Shown one piece after another: positions 43,461 through 52,857 of a stretch of 64,000 bases of DNA. Location: NCBI GenBank assembly GCA_964011275.1, contig CAXGOB010000020.1, forward strand, positions 1 to 64,000, given 5' to 3'. Both the position numbers and the translations under genes were made by a program. Numbering within the stretch: the stretch's first letter is position 1; each line of letters starts with the position of its first letter. The DNA is from UBA7328 sp002471345. GTDB taxonomy: Bacteria; Bacteroidota; Bacteroidia; Chitinophagales; Saprospiraceae. Below the pieces are notes generated by a model. The model saw only the letters and a list, made by a program, of their open reading frames with translations. It had not been told where the DNA came from and made no database searches.

Positions 43461-44252
43461 TTAGAATAGAGAAGTAGAAATTACCAAGGCCCCTACAATA
43501 AAGCAGTAGATAGCAAAATAACTCAACTTGGCATTCTGAACAATCTTAAGCATCCACTTACAAGCCACTATGCCTACAATAAATGATGACATCAATGCTG
43601 CAAAAAGAATTATAGCATTACCACTGTTAACTACTAATTCTCCACCTGCTACATCCAATATGACCTTCCCGAAAATCACTGGAAGAAGCATTAAAAAAGA
43701 AAAACGTGCTGCTTTCACTCTATCTATACCTAGATATAATGCGGTGGCTATGGTCATGCCACTTCGAGATATTCCTGGTAATATGGCGATGGCCTGTGCT
43801 ATTCCTATACCAAATGCTTTTGGAAAAGTTATGACACCCTCTGTCTTTATTTTTGGGGTGAACCATAATACTAGGGCTGTGACACATAGAAAAATACCTA
43901 CATAAATTAATGTGTTAGAAGCAAAAAGAGCTTCTATTTGTTCTTCAAAAGCCAACCCAATAAATAAAGCAGGAATCATAGACAAGAGTATCTTCATACT
44001 TATTTCAAAGTCTTCATTTCTATTAAAGGTGACGAGTGATTTTAAAATATTGATGATATCTTTTCTGAATACGTATACGATGCTCAATGCTGTACCTAAA
44101 TGTGTAATAACTACCATCGTTAGATCAGAGTCTAATGCTCCATCACTAGGCATGAAATGATTCAATATTTCTAGATGCCCACTGCTACTTACAGGAAGGA
44201 ATTCTGTGAGACCTTGCACTATTCCAAGGATTACTGCTTTTAAGATGTCCAT
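43461..44252 (-). CDS. uppP: Undecaprenyl-diphosphatase
   Basis: A 263-residue membrane enzyme of typical length. The catalytic motifs are intact: GIVQGLTEFLPVSSSGHLEI near the N-terminus, with the Glu-rich and Ser-Ser-Ser-Gly-His part, and LPGISRSGMTIATAL about residues 155-170, with the conserved Arg. About eight helices follow the family pattern. UppP (BacA) removes one phosphate from undecaprenyl diphosphate so that the lipid carrier can be reused in cell-wall and polysaccharide synthesis; extra copies give bacitracin tolerance. It follows the sulfatase gene on the same strand but at 80 bases and is probably independent. Confidence 0.95.
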   Translation of the reverse strand: MDILKAVILGIVQGLTEFLPVSSSGHLEILNHFMPSDGALDSDLTMVVITHLGTALSIVYVFRKDIINILKSLVTFNRNEDFEISMKILLSMIPALFIGLAFEEQIEALFASNTLIYVGIFLCVTALVLWFTPKIKTEGVITFPKAFGIGIAQAIAILPGISRSGMTIATALYLGIDRVKAARFSFLMLLPVIFGKVILDVAGGELVVNSGNAIILFAALMSSFIVGIVACKWMLKIVQNAKLSYFAIYCFIVGALVISTSLF

Positions 44253-44869
44253 GTTGGCAAAAGTAGGAATCAGGTCTCACATATTCTTTACCTCTTCTTG
44301 ACAATAGTCCATCTCAACCTATTTGTTCAGAAATGAAAGTAACAATTGACTGTAATACCTCATTGGCATTCGAATGCTTCGAATTCTTTTCTTCTAATGG
44401 ATATAAAAGAGTGTATAAACGCTTCTTTGTCTTTTTGTTGAATTGATGCTTTGATAAAAAATATTAAAATCTACTTTTTTTTAGATTTTGTGTACTGTTT
44501 ATTATATAAGGTAATGGATAACTAAATTGTCTAAGAATTTTAAAGGTTTTGAGAAAGAAACATAATCCGATAGAATTAACAATAATAATGACATTCAATA
44601 GATCCAACCTTTTTAATCATGGATGAGCTGAGATGTTTGGATGTGATTTTGAAAATCCGTACCACTTTTATTTAGAAAGCATTGACTAATTGAAGTTGGG
44701 CAATAGATTATAAGATTCATACAATGAATCTATCTTTCAATAATATTTAATGTTGATATCACAGCAATTTTATTACTTTCGAAAACTAATTAATTAGAAA
44801 AATAAAAATTAGATCCTTCGATCATTTAGCCTAATAAACACTGCATTTAAATATTAATAATAATATCGA
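44253..44869. other. Long AT-rich spacer, no gene recognised
   Basis: About 620 bases without a protein-like frame. One eight-base stem, AAAATCTA / TAGATTTT (44466-44489), lies in it. Regulatory elements for the divergent uppP and cyclic-nucleotide-binding genes are presumably here, but none can be named. Confidence 0.4.
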
Positions 44870-44959
44870 ATGAATCTTCAAGATTATCTCAAAGCATTGA
44901 ATCACTTACTCAAGATAGATGTTGAGAATACTTCAGAAAGTGAGAAAAATTTATATTAA
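44870..44959 (+). other. 5-prime coding segment joined by a -1 frameshift at A AAT TTA
   Basis: ATG 44870 opens a 29-codon frame (MNLQDYLKALNHLLKIDVEN and on) stopping at TAA 44957-44959. Just before the stop lies A AAT TTA (44947-44953), in the correct phase for a canonical -1 slippery heptamer (X XXY YYZ). Slipping back one base leads into the frame of the large downstream gene (ILTRHIELYNSNREI). The segment is therefore the true N-terminus, lost either by a one-base deletion in a run of five A or used through programmed frameshifting. Confidence 0.6.
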
Positions 44960-45093
44960 CACGACATATTGAGTTATACAATTCTAATCGGGAGATCTTA
45001 GGTTACAATCTGAAAATTGTTCCTTTTATTCCAGGCCGAAGATCATTTGATGAGGCTTTTTATCCAGGTTTAGGTTCGAGTGAAGAAGTTGCT

Positions 45094-46983
45094 TTGTATT
45101 CTGAAAATTCAAAAGACGAAATAAATTTCCTTTACAGAATATTTAAAGGGGACCGATCTATTTACCTCTTACCAGAAAGGCTTTCTATATATGTAACTAT
45201 TTCGTTAATAGACAAGACCAAAAACAAAAGCTATATCGTACCTGGATGGGAATACACCAAGGTGGAACCTGAGCACAAGGGAAATGAAATGTTAACTGGT
45301 AGAATACATGACAGGTATGAAAATCGAGAAATGATATCAGAAGCATGGACGCTGAGTATTCCTGTAAATAGGTTGTTTAATGCTGCGAAAAAAATCAATT
45401 CTGATAGAGATCTTTTTGAATTTTCGTCTTTGTTTTTTGAGAATTTTAAAGTGCAGTTGGATTTGGAATATGAAGGGGTAAAGGTGAGCTCTGATCAACA
45501 TTTTTTTGAAATCTATAATGAACCGTTATTTGGTTCGCTCTATAAAAGAGTTATGGATGACCTGATCGGCTGGGATACGACTCTTCAGGTAGAAAAAGCT
45601 AATACAGGAAGAGAGATTGGCATTGAATATCATCCTTGGTTTCCTGTACTCTGCATTGGTACAGAAAAAGCTAACCTTTATATGAAAGCGATAATTGGGG
45701 ATGTCGTGGAAGAAAAAAGGATGCTCACTGATCCAGGGTGGCTTCTCAGAGTTGGTTTGTATTTAGAATTACTGACATGCTTAGGTATCATTGAAGTGGT
45801 CAAAGAAAAAGGAAAGGACTTATTGACAAAAAGTGAACGTGAGATATTTGATCATTCTCCTTACTTCAAAGAGATTCGTGATCGTATTGACATTCCAGCA
45901 TGGGAGAAAGTATGGAAAGCGAGAAAAATGGATATTTCAGGTTTTAGACCTAATGCCAATATGCCTGTAAGCTTTACTAATCTTCTCCGTAAAAAAGCTA
46001 CAACACTTTTATTTTTACATGCCCATCACGATGATTTAAAGCATGCCATAGAATTGGCTGGGGTAAATATTCATAACTCACAAGAGACCTGGCACAGAGT
46101 ATTTAGAGATGCAGAGCGTGCAGTACTTAAAATGGATCAAGAAGCTTTTCCTGAGCTAAATTATCTTACAAAAGATGTTAAAAAATTCGTGCTATGGCAT
46201 GAGCGTGGCAACTATTTTGGTTTCAGACTTATTCCTAAAAAGTTTAGTGGCTCTTTTGGGGATCAGGATGGCCTTTACCTCTCTGCCTGTAGAGAGTATA
46301 AGGAATCAATGAATCATGTGGCAGAATGGGCTCGAGAAAAAGGATTCATGGAATATACAGGAAACGAATGTGTCCCTTCCTCAGCAAGCATTTTAGAAAA
46401 CTTCCTTATGAAAAACTATGGAAGACTAAAGTACTTACAAAATCAAGATGGTTACAATGAAGGAATCGATGTAGAAGAACGCGAAGATTCATCCACAGAA
46501 CGATTTCCTTTCGAAAAAATATACTCGACCCTATCTACAGTTTCTATTTTCAAAACATTGCAAGAGGATGAACTGAAAGATCTATCAAAACGTGCAAGGC
46601 CAATTGAATTAGGGCATTTGGAAAGAATCATAGTACAAGGGCGTGAAGGGTCCTCTCTTTTCGTATTACATGAAGGAACCTTGGAGGTAGTGTCACGAAT
46701 TGATGAAGTAGATCAAGTACTTGCTAATCTACAAAAAGGAGCGGTGATAGGTGAATTTTCATTTCTGACAGGAGAGAAAAGGACAGCGGCTGTACGTGCC
46801 ATAGACTTTGCTCTTATGATAGAAGTTTCTGCAGATAATCTTCGACCTATTGTGGAAAAAAGACCAGGATTGATCAAAGAATTGGCAAAAACAATGGAAG
46901 CACGAAAGAATGCAAATGAAAATACCTTAGTTGACAAGAATCTCATGTCAAAGATTTCTTCCACTCTCTTTGGAAGAAAATAA
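45094..46983 (+). CDS. Large protein with C-terminal cyclic-nucleotide-binding domain
   Basis: The first ATG of the frame is at 45094, giving 629 residues, but the frame is open back to 44944 and protein-like from about 44953 (IELYNSNREILGYNLKIVPF), so this start is probably not the natural one. Residues 1-470 are soluble and I do not recognise them; they include HAHHDDLKHAIELAG. Residues about 485-600 are a cNMP-binding/Crp-type beta-barrel (VSIFKTLQEDELKDLSKRAR, GSSLFVLHEGTLEVV, KGAVIGEFSFLTGEKRTAAVRA), with the phosphate-binding cassette GEFSFLTGEKRTA. There is no HTH after it, so it is a nucleotide-sensing effector rather than a transcription factor. Confidence 0.7.
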   Translation: MYSENSKDEINFLYRIFKGDRSIYLLPERLSIYVTISLIDKTKNKSYIVPGWEYTKVEPEHKGNEMLTGRIHDRYENREMISEAWTLSIPVNRLFNAAKKINSDRDLFEFSSLFFENFKVQLDLEYEGVKVSSDQHFFEIYNEPLFGSLYKRVMDDLIGWDTTLQVEKANTGREIGIEYHPWFPVLCIGTEKANLYMKAIIGDVVEEKRMLTDPGWLLRVGLYLELLTCLGIIEVVKEKGKDLLTKSEREIFDHSPYFKEIRDRIDIPAWEKVWKARKMDISGFRPNANMPVSFTNLLRKKATTLLFLHAHHDDLKHAIELAGVNIHNSQETWHRVFRDAERAVLKMDQEAFPELNYLTKDVKKFVLWHERGNYFGFRLIPKKFSGSFGDQDGLYLSACREYKESMNHVAEWAREKGFMEYTGNECVPSSASILENFLMKNYGRLKYLQNQDGYNEGIDVEEREDSSTERFPFEKIYSTLSTVSIFKTLQEDELKDLSKRARPIELGHLERIIVQGREGSSLFVLHEGTLEVVSRIDEVDQVLANLQKGAVIGEFSFLTGEKRTAAVRAIDFALMIEVSADNLRPIVEKRPGLIKELAKTMEARKNANENTLVDKNLMSKISSTLFGRK

Positions 46984-47349
46984 TGCTCCAGCTTGGTTTC
47001 TTCGACTTTTACAAGAGGCCTATTCAATTACATTAGACCTTCAATTTATGCTTCATAAAGAGTTTCATCATTGTGTGAAAAGTAAAATAAGGACTGCGAT
47101 AGACCTGTTACCACTTTAAGTCCGAATGCAAAACATTAGATATTCATTTAACTTATTGATTTGTTATGAATGGATTTTGGTGTAAAATCGGGCTGATGAC
47201 GTTTTGAATGTAGATGACTTCCAAGTTTTCAACAAGTGAGGACCAAAATAGATTTTAGAATGTCATGCAAATAAGAAAGTCCAATTGTTGGTTCTAAAAC
47301 GGATAAAAGTATTCATAGTAATGTTTATTAAAGTCTTAGCTTAGATTAT
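46984..47349. other. Spacer, no gene recognised
   Basis: About 365 bases between the cNMP-binding gene and a DUF6090-like gene. Nothing protein-like or clearly structured was seen. Confidence 0.4.
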
Positions 47350-48018
47350 ATGGGAATAAAAAAAGAAGTGGATTGGGTTAATTATTTTATTGAATTAATG
47401 ATTGTAATAATAGGGATTAGTATTGCATTTTGGTTGAACAATGTGGCTATAAATACGAAGAACGAACAAGAAAAAATTAGCTATTTAACTGATATTAGAC
47501 ATGATCTCAAAACGGATAGTTTGAGGCTCTCAGGTAATATAAGGAACAATGAAGCTAAAAGTGAAAAATTAAGTAACGCGCTTGAATTGATTGATAGAAC
47601 TGCTCCAATAGATAGCGTACTTGAAAAGATTATTGAGATAGGGAATTATGATTTTTTTACACCGGATAATTTCACACTAATTTCATTATTGCAAAGTGGT
47701 GATCTCAAGTTAATCGATTCTGATAAGACTAAAAAAGAGTTACTGCGATTGCTTAAAGTCTATGATTCAATTGACAACATGCAAAAGAATTTCTTACAAG
47801 CATTAGATGATAATTACTTTCCAATGCTGCTTACAAAAGTCGATATGACTAAATTAAAAGCCATCGATTCAAAGTTTTTTTACGGTGTTGAAATCAAAAA
47901 TTATTGTGGTTTTACTTTAAATGAAACCAGCCAGCACATTAGGACATATAAATACGCTCAAAAACAACTTGTAAAGGTGACAGATTTGATTGATAATGAA
48001 TTGAGTATGAGCAAGTAG
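47350..48018 (+). CDS. DUF6090-like single-pass membrane protein
   Basis: A 222-residue protein. A short N-terminus (MGIKKEVDWVN) leads into one transmembrane helix, IELMIVIIGISIAFWLNNVA (about 13-32), followed by charged, mainly helical extracytoplasmic sequence (EQEKISYLTDIRHDLKTDSLRLSGNI). The helix with VIIGISIAFWLNN and the DIRHDLKTDS segment recall DUF6090 proteins (GEIVLVVIGILIALQINN). A clear DUF6090 gene lies 1 kb downstream and a decayed one 6 kb away. Function is unknown for the family; the layout suggests a sensor or assembly factor in the inner membrane. Confidence 0.65.
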   Translation: MGIKKEVDWVNYFIELMIVIIGISIAFWLNNVAINTKNEQEKISYLTDIRHDLKTDSLRLSGNIRNNEAKSEKLSNALELIDRTAPIDSVLEKIIEIGNYDFFTPDNFTLISLLQSGDLKLIDSDKTKKELLRLLKVYDSIDNMQKNFLQALDDNYFPMLLTKVDMTKLKAIDSKFFYGVEIKNYCGFTLNETSQHIRTYKYAQKQLVKVTDLIDNELSMSK

Positions 48019-48284
48019 AGTTTCAAATTGCTCAGGGAAGAAATATTGTAAATCGCGACATCAATCAATGCTCTATATTTTCTGAATTTTCATTTGTTTA
48101 TGTTTAGCATCTCATGCCTTGTTTAATAAATTGTAAATGCAATGCCCATCCTTTTCTATTCATTCTTTTGTTAAACGGATGGTAAACATTTATTCCATTG
48201 TGGAAAAGTTAGTAAATGGGCATAGATATTAACTTGTAAGCGCTCTTGTGGGTTTAAATTTGTTAGATTCATAAAAACCATTCT

Positions 48285-48785
48285 GTGAAACGTAAAGAAT
48301 TTTTAAAAACCGGTGCTACTGCTACTAGCTCATTTTTCCTGCTTCCAAGATTTGAGCATCTCATGGAGTCTTCACTTTTTAATGCTGAAGAAATTGATGA
48401 ATTTGTTGGAGCGGCTCATAGTAATATAGACGAAACTATTAGAATAATTGAAGCTAAACCACTAATCCTAAATTGTGCCAGTCAAATAGCCAGAGGAGAT
48501 TTTGAAACAGCCATTGGTGGAGCATCACATATGGGAAGAAAAGATATTGCAAATGTGCTCATAGCACGTGGTGCACGTATGGATATTTTCAATTTTACAT
48601 TTTTAGGATTTACAGATTTTGTAAAAGATTTATTGAAGATTCATCCACAACTCTTAAAATCATACGGCCCACATGGATTTACACTTTTGCATCATGCTAA
48701 AGTCGGGGGGCATAATGCTTTTGCAGAATGGCTTCAAGATCAAGGATTAAAACAAGAAATTTTAGAGAATTTATTTGACTTCTGA
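48285..48785 (+). CDS. Exported ankyrin-repeat protein
   Basis: A 166-residue protein starting at GTG 48285. The N-terminus KRKEFLKTGATATSSFFLLP resembles a Tat signal with Arg-Lys in place of the twin arginine. The rest holds about three ankyrin-like repeats: FETAIGGASHMGRKDIANVLIARGARMD is the best, then a degenerate one and GFTLLHHAKVGGHNAFAEWLQDQG. Small exported ankyrin proteins of this form are widespread in Bacteroidota and have no assigned role. It lies between two DUF6090-type genes on the same strand. Confidence 0.75.
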   Translation: MKRKEFLKTGATATSSFFLLPRFEHLMESSLFNAEEIDEFVGAAHSNIDETIRIIEAKPLILNCASQIARGDFETAIGGASHMGRKDIANVLIARGARMDIFNFTFLGFTDFVKDLLKIHPQLLKSYGPHGFTLLHHAKVGGHNAFAEWLQDQGLKQEILENLFDF

Positions 48786-48961
48786 TTTCAATAAGTATAT
48801 GATCCTCTGGGTTTTAACATTGATGAATCACTCGATGATATTTTTACAATTATGGTGCGGGGTTGGTTCAAATAAAAATTTAGAACAATTAGAAACAATA
48901 GGTTCAAAATGAAACCTATTTATACAACATTGTCCGAGTTCAATTGAGCAAAGAAAAAGCA

Positions 48962-49702
48962 ATGATTAATTTTTTTAGAAAAATTCGATTCGACTTGATG
49001 GAAAAAAATAATACTAGCAGGTATTTGAAATATGCTATTGGAGAGATTGTACTTGTCGTGATAGGAATTTTGATTGCATTACAAATCAACAATTTAAATG
49101 AGCAGCATAAATCAAAGAAAAAGGAAGTAAAAATACTTTCAGAAATTAGAAATAATTTGGTTGAAGACCTAGAGGACCACGAAAGAAATATTTCTTACAT
49201 CGCTTTTAAGGATTCTGTTTTTAATCACCTCATTTCTTTATTAAATTCTGATTTGACCTATGACAAATCTTTGTCAAAAAATATGATGAATATTACTGTA
49301 GCTGGACCACATTTCAATCCTATAAAAACTGGTTACACTACCATGATCTCGAATGACCCTGAAATCATATCTAATGATTCTTTGCGCATTAATATTGCTA
49401 TTCTATATGAAACCAAGTATTTATGGCTAGAATCCATACTTCAAGATATTTATAACAATCAAAATGCTTGGTTTGCTCAGATTTTTCTCAAACGCTTTAA
49501 GAATATTCCAAATACTTCCACCCATTTCGAACCCATAGATTTTGATAAACTAAAAATGGATCATGAATTTAATTCCACCTTAGCCTATTATCGAGATTAT
49601 TGGAAGAATGGAATTTTTGAGCGTTACAAAGGATTCGTTACTGATGTTCAGAGTTTAATAGATTCTCTAGAAAATGAAATAGACGAAATAGAGAATCAGT
49701 AA
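48962..49702 (+). CDS. DUF6090 family membrane protein
   Basis: Started at ATG 48962 (MINFFRKIRFDLMEKNNTSRYLKYAIGEIV), which is the standard DUF6090 start; the TTG at 48944 only lengthens it by six residues. The 246-residue protein has a basic N-terminal amphipathic part, one transmembrane helix (EIVLVVIGILIALQINN, about 28-44), then a long helical extracytoplasmic domain (EVKILSEIRNNLVEDLEDHERNI). The family is nearly restricted to Bacteroidota and frequently occurs as tandem paralogues, which fits the relatives at 47.4 and 54.1 kb. No function is known. Confidence 0.85.
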   Translation: MINFFRKIRFDLMEKNNTSRYLKYAIGEIVLVVIGILIALQINNLNEQHKSKKKEVKILSEIRNNLVEDLEDHERNISYIAFKDSVFNHLISLLNSDLTYDKSLSKNMMNITVAGPHFNPIKTGYTTMISNDPEIISNDSLRINIAILYETKYLWLESILQDIYNNQNAWFAQIFLKRFKNIPNTSTHFEPIDFDKLKMDHEFNSTLAYYRDYWKNGIFERYKGFVTDVQSLIDSLENEIDEIENQ

Positions 49703-49756
49703 TGAAGGCACTTGAAGAGGTAAGAATAGCTCATCTAAAAGACTCACGATATACAT

Positions 49757-49978
49757 TTAATAAAGGATGAAAACAAGTTGTGAAAATTGATTTCTAAAAC
49801 TTGCCTTCTTAACTAGTATTTGTCTTACTAAAAACTCTATGTCTCTACCTATAATTAATAGAATGACACTTAGTACACTCCAAATTATTCCATACAAATG
49901 GCTTCTGGCCACAAAACAAATCGAAAAACACGAAATTAGTCTACCTATAAAAATAGCTATATAGGTAAAAGAGTCCAA
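49757..49978 (-). CDS. Small hypothetical membrane protein
   Basis: A 73-residue frame with two hydrophobic helices (TYIAIFIGRLISCFSICFVA and IIWSVLSVILLIIG) and a basic C-terminal tail. It fits a small two-helix membrane protein, but there is no homology that I can name and the frame could be accidental in AT-rich sequence. It stands alone on the minus strand. Confidence 0.4.
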   Translation of the reverse strand: MDSFTYIAIFIGRLISCFSICFVARSHLYGIIWSVLSVILLIIGRDIEFLVRQILVKKASFRNQFSQLVFILY

Positions 49979-50140
49979 TCTTTTTGTGTGGATTACATCT
50001 TCTTTTATTAATTATCAAAAGTAGGATTTCGTTTTATGGCCTTTCACTTAAGGTTATGAGAAATCAGACTATTGTTTTTCACTAAGGGCATTCAAGTTTT
50101 TCAAATTTAGGAACTCATTTTCATAAATTTTATGCCCTTT

Positions 50141-51805
50141 TCATTTCTTCTCAAATTTTAGATTGGTCACTCTTCCAGCATCCAATTCAAACCCTTCTAT
50201 TTTTCCATTTGATCTGTGAAATCGTACCAAATCACCATCTGTGGTAAATATATCCTTGCCATAAATAACTAGCTCCTGGGCTTCATAATTAGCAATTTTT
50301 ATTTTTAAAGTTTCACCCTCTTTAAAGAGTAAATAGGTGGCATCTAACTCCTTACTATAGAATTGGCCAGTATAATCTTCAGTGTCTAATTTGGAAAGAT
50401 CAGTTGACTCTTTTCTTTTACAAGTAGTTTCATTGCCTTCTTGAAATACGGTAAGAATTTGAGTTTCGTCTTTTTTCAACTCTGAGAAAACAAATTGTAT
50501 GGAAGGGTCATTAGTTATTTCGTATGTGTTTCCAGTTGTGTTGACAATTTTGTATGTGGATTTATTCCAACTCTGTAGAACATTGAGAGAATCATTTTTT
50601 ATGCTTATTTCCAATTGTGCTCCGACTTGAATTTCATAATTTCCAACTAACTGATTTAGAGTGAATTCTGGCTCTTGATTGGTGGCAATCTGAGTTTCAG
50701 AATTGTTTTCTTTTAATGATGGATCTATGAATTTATCATAGAGTAAAATGTCAGCTATTTGAAAGGATTTAGCAGTTGGGTTTGCATCACCTCTATTGGC
50801 CAGAATAATTATTGAGAGTTGCTCTTCAGGAAATCTCATCAATTGAGCACGGTACCCGGCAAGAGAGCCACCATGACTCACTGTCTTAAGGCCTTTATAA
50901 ATGTCCTTATGTAAGGCAAAAGCATAGCCACTACTTTCCCCATTATTTAATAACCCCTCAATATGCATTTTCTCAATAATGTCTTGACCTCCTTTTCCTA
51001 GTTTATTATCATAAAAATTCTGATCCCATAAGAAGAGATCCTCTATACTTGAATAGACTCCACCAGATCCAACAAGGTCAAATCTCATAATTAAATTATC
51101 ATATCCTTCTTTCTCTCTTTTTCGATAGCTAAAAACACGATTTCTAATCAAATCAGTATTGTCATCATAAAATAGAGTGTTACGCATTCCTAAGGGCTGA
51201 AAAATGTTTTTATGAGCAAATTCTTTCAAAGATTGGCCTGCTGCTTTTTCTATTATCATAGCAAGCATGAAATAGCATGAGTTACTGTATAAGTATTTTT
51301 CTCCAGGAGTAAAATTTAACTCCTCTTGTCTTTTTATAAGCTCGTAAACTTCATCTTCATCTGTATTGTCCAGATAGTTTCTACCTTTTAAATACATCAG
51401 GGTTAAGTAATCTCTCACTCCACTGGTATGATGTATAAAGTGTCGAATAGTTAGAGGTGAATTATATTCAGGAAAGTCTGGTAGATATTTCTGAATTTCA
51501 TCATCTAGGTCCAGTTTTCCTTGTTCTTCTAAGAGTAAAATGCTAAAAGTTACAAACTGTTTAGACACTGAACCTATATAAAAAACAGAAGATGGAGTTA
51601 TTTTAATATCGTGTTCTAAATCACCAATTCCATATCCTTTTGAATATACTAGCTCTCCATTTTTTATAACTCCTAAGGCGCAACCTGGAACATCTGCCTG
51701 GTCCCATTCTATAAAAATGCTGTCTATTGTTTGGCTTTCTTTAATTTGTCCATATGATACAATAGAGAGGAAACAGAATGTCAAGAGTGAAATATAACTT
51801 TTCAT
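50141..51805 (-). CDS. Serine hydrolase, beta-lactamase/transpeptidase-like (S12)
   Basis: A 554-residue exported enzyme (signal MKSYISLLTFCFLSIVSYGQ). The class C beta-lactamase fold is clear: IGSVSKQFV holds the Ser-x-x-Lys pair (about residue 80), YSNSCYFMLA is the Tyr-x-Asn motif, and HGGSLAGY is the KTG-like motif near 310. A further C-terminal beta domain (about residues 380-550; LVGNYEIQVGAQ, YTGQFYSKELDATY) is common in DUF3471-type extensions of S12 peptidases. Such enzymes act as D-aminopeptidases or esterases in the periplasm; the substrate is not visible. Confidence 0.88.
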   Translation of the reverse strand: MKSYISLLTFCFLSIVSYGQIKESQTIDSIFIEWDQADVPGCALGVIKNGELVYSKGYGIGDLEHDIKITPSSVFYIGSVSKQFVTFSILLLEEQGKLDLDDEIQKYLPDFPEYNSPLTIRHFIHHTSGVRDYLTLMYLKGRNYLDNTDEDEVYELIKRQEELNFTPGEKYLYSNSCYFMLAMIIEKAAGQSLKEFAHKNIFQPLGMRNTLFYDDNTDLIRNRVFSYRKREKEGYDNLIMRFDLVGSGGVYSSIEDLFLWDQNFYDNKLGKGGQDIIEKMHIEGLLNNGESSGYAFALHKDIYKGLKTVSHGGSLAGYRAQLMRFPEEQLSIIILANRGDANPTAKSFQIADILLYDKFIDPSLKENNSETQIATNQEPEFTLNQLVGNYEIQVGAQLEISIKNDSLNVLQSWNKSTYKIVNTTGNTYEITNDPSIQFVFSELKKDETQILTVFQEGNETTCKRKESTDLSKLDTEDYTGQFYSKELDATYLLFKEGETLKIKIANYEAQELVIYGKDIFTTDGDLVRFHRSNGKIEGFELDAGRVTNLKFEKK

Positions 51806-51865
51806 ATTTTTAGATTTAATTGATGCTCAAGGCTTTGAATTCCATTGTTATTCTTGATAGTAATA

Positions 51866-52552
51866 TTATGGAATAACAGCTTCAAATACGGTCAAAGTTT
51901 CAATAAATTGGTCGCCTTTTTTCTCATAAGCTCCAGGGAATTTTTCAATGTTTTCCATGAATAACTTATCCTCAAAATAGTAATCTCTGAATGGCCCTTT
52001 AGTTTCTCCAACGATCCTTACTTTCATGCCCCATTCGTTCATCAAACTAATGCTCCGGTTTTTATCTGCCATACTTGATTGAATGAAAATAAGCCTGCCT
52101 CCAGATTTTACAAGTTTGTGCGCATCATTAATAAGAGTATCGATGAAATATCTATAATATCGCTTACCAGATTTTGCAAATGGAGGATTTGTAATCAAAA
52201 CATCAAAAGGCCCTTTGTTAATATGAGTCCAATCTGCAACAACATATTCAACTGGAAGGTCAATTTGATTTTTCTTGAGATTATGACGGGTATTATCAAG
52301 TATTGGACGGTTAATCTCTGTAACTGTAAGTTTCTTCGGCTTTTTTTGAGCAATTAAAATAGTATGATTTCCACACCCACTTCCCAATTCAAGTACATCA
52401 TCGCTCTTAAATTCTAAATCAAGGATCATGTTGCCCAGATGTATACCATGGGGTGTTGGGTTCCAAACACCTTCTGGTACATCTAGATTTATTGATACCT
52501 CTCCAAATGTCAGTGTGAGTTCTTGTGGATAAAGATTATTTCCTTGGCTCAT
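51866..52552 (-). CDS. SAM-dependent methyltransferase with NPPF motif
   Basis: A 228-residue cytosolic methyltransferase. The SAM-binding motif is VLELGSGCGNHTI (about residue 57), an acidic strand end follows (KLTVTEINRPIL), and DVLITNPPFAKSGKRYY (about 115) is the catalytic NPPF loop of the MTS/HemK-type family that methylates nitrogen on nucleobases or glutamine. The short N-terminus (TLTFGEVSINLDVPEGVWNPTPHG) contains the substrate-side lid typical of RlmG/PrmB-like small methyltransferases. The exact substrate cannot be read. It lies 60 bases upstream of the serine hydrolase on the same strand. Confidence 0.8.
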   Translation of the reverse strand: MSQGNNLYPQELTLTFGEVSINLDVPEGVWNPTPHGIHLGNMILDLEFKSDDVLELGSGCGNHTILIAQKKPKKLTVTEINRPILDNTRHNLKKNQIDLPVEYVVADWTHINKGPFDVLITNPPFAKSGKRYYRYFIDTLINDAHKLVKSGGRLIFIQSSMADKNRSISLMNEWGMKVRIVGETKGPFRDYYFEDKLFMENIEKFPGAYEKKGDQFIETLTVFEAVIP

Positions 52553-52857
52553 TAAAATTAAATTATGCTGAAAGAATATGTTTAATAATTCTCAAAAATC
52601 CTATCTCTCTCTTATTTAAAAACCATTCAATCATCATGAGGTTTTATATAGGATTACCCTGAGTATTGTTGAATTTTAGATATAATAGTTCATTTTGACC
52701 CTTTAAAAGTTACCTGTCCAATGTTTAATTAACTTTGGTCCGTCTTCCTATTTTCATCCAAATTAAGTCAAAATTCTTTTGATGAAATAGGTTTTTAAAA
52801 TAGATAATCAGATTATATTTTTTTTCAAATTTTAGTGGATTCAAATTAAGAGGAGAT
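52553..52857. other. Divergent spacer, no gene recognised
   Basis: About 305 AT-rich bases between the methyltransferase and mechanosensitive-channel starts, presumably holding both promoters. AGGAG lies only two bases before the ATG at 52858, too close for a normal ribosome binding site. Confidence 0.4.

Noticed and set aside
47016..47119. Short plus-strand frame after the cNMP-binding gene (46931-47119)
   Set aside because: It is mostly a shifted reading of the end of the real gene and has no protein-like features of its own.
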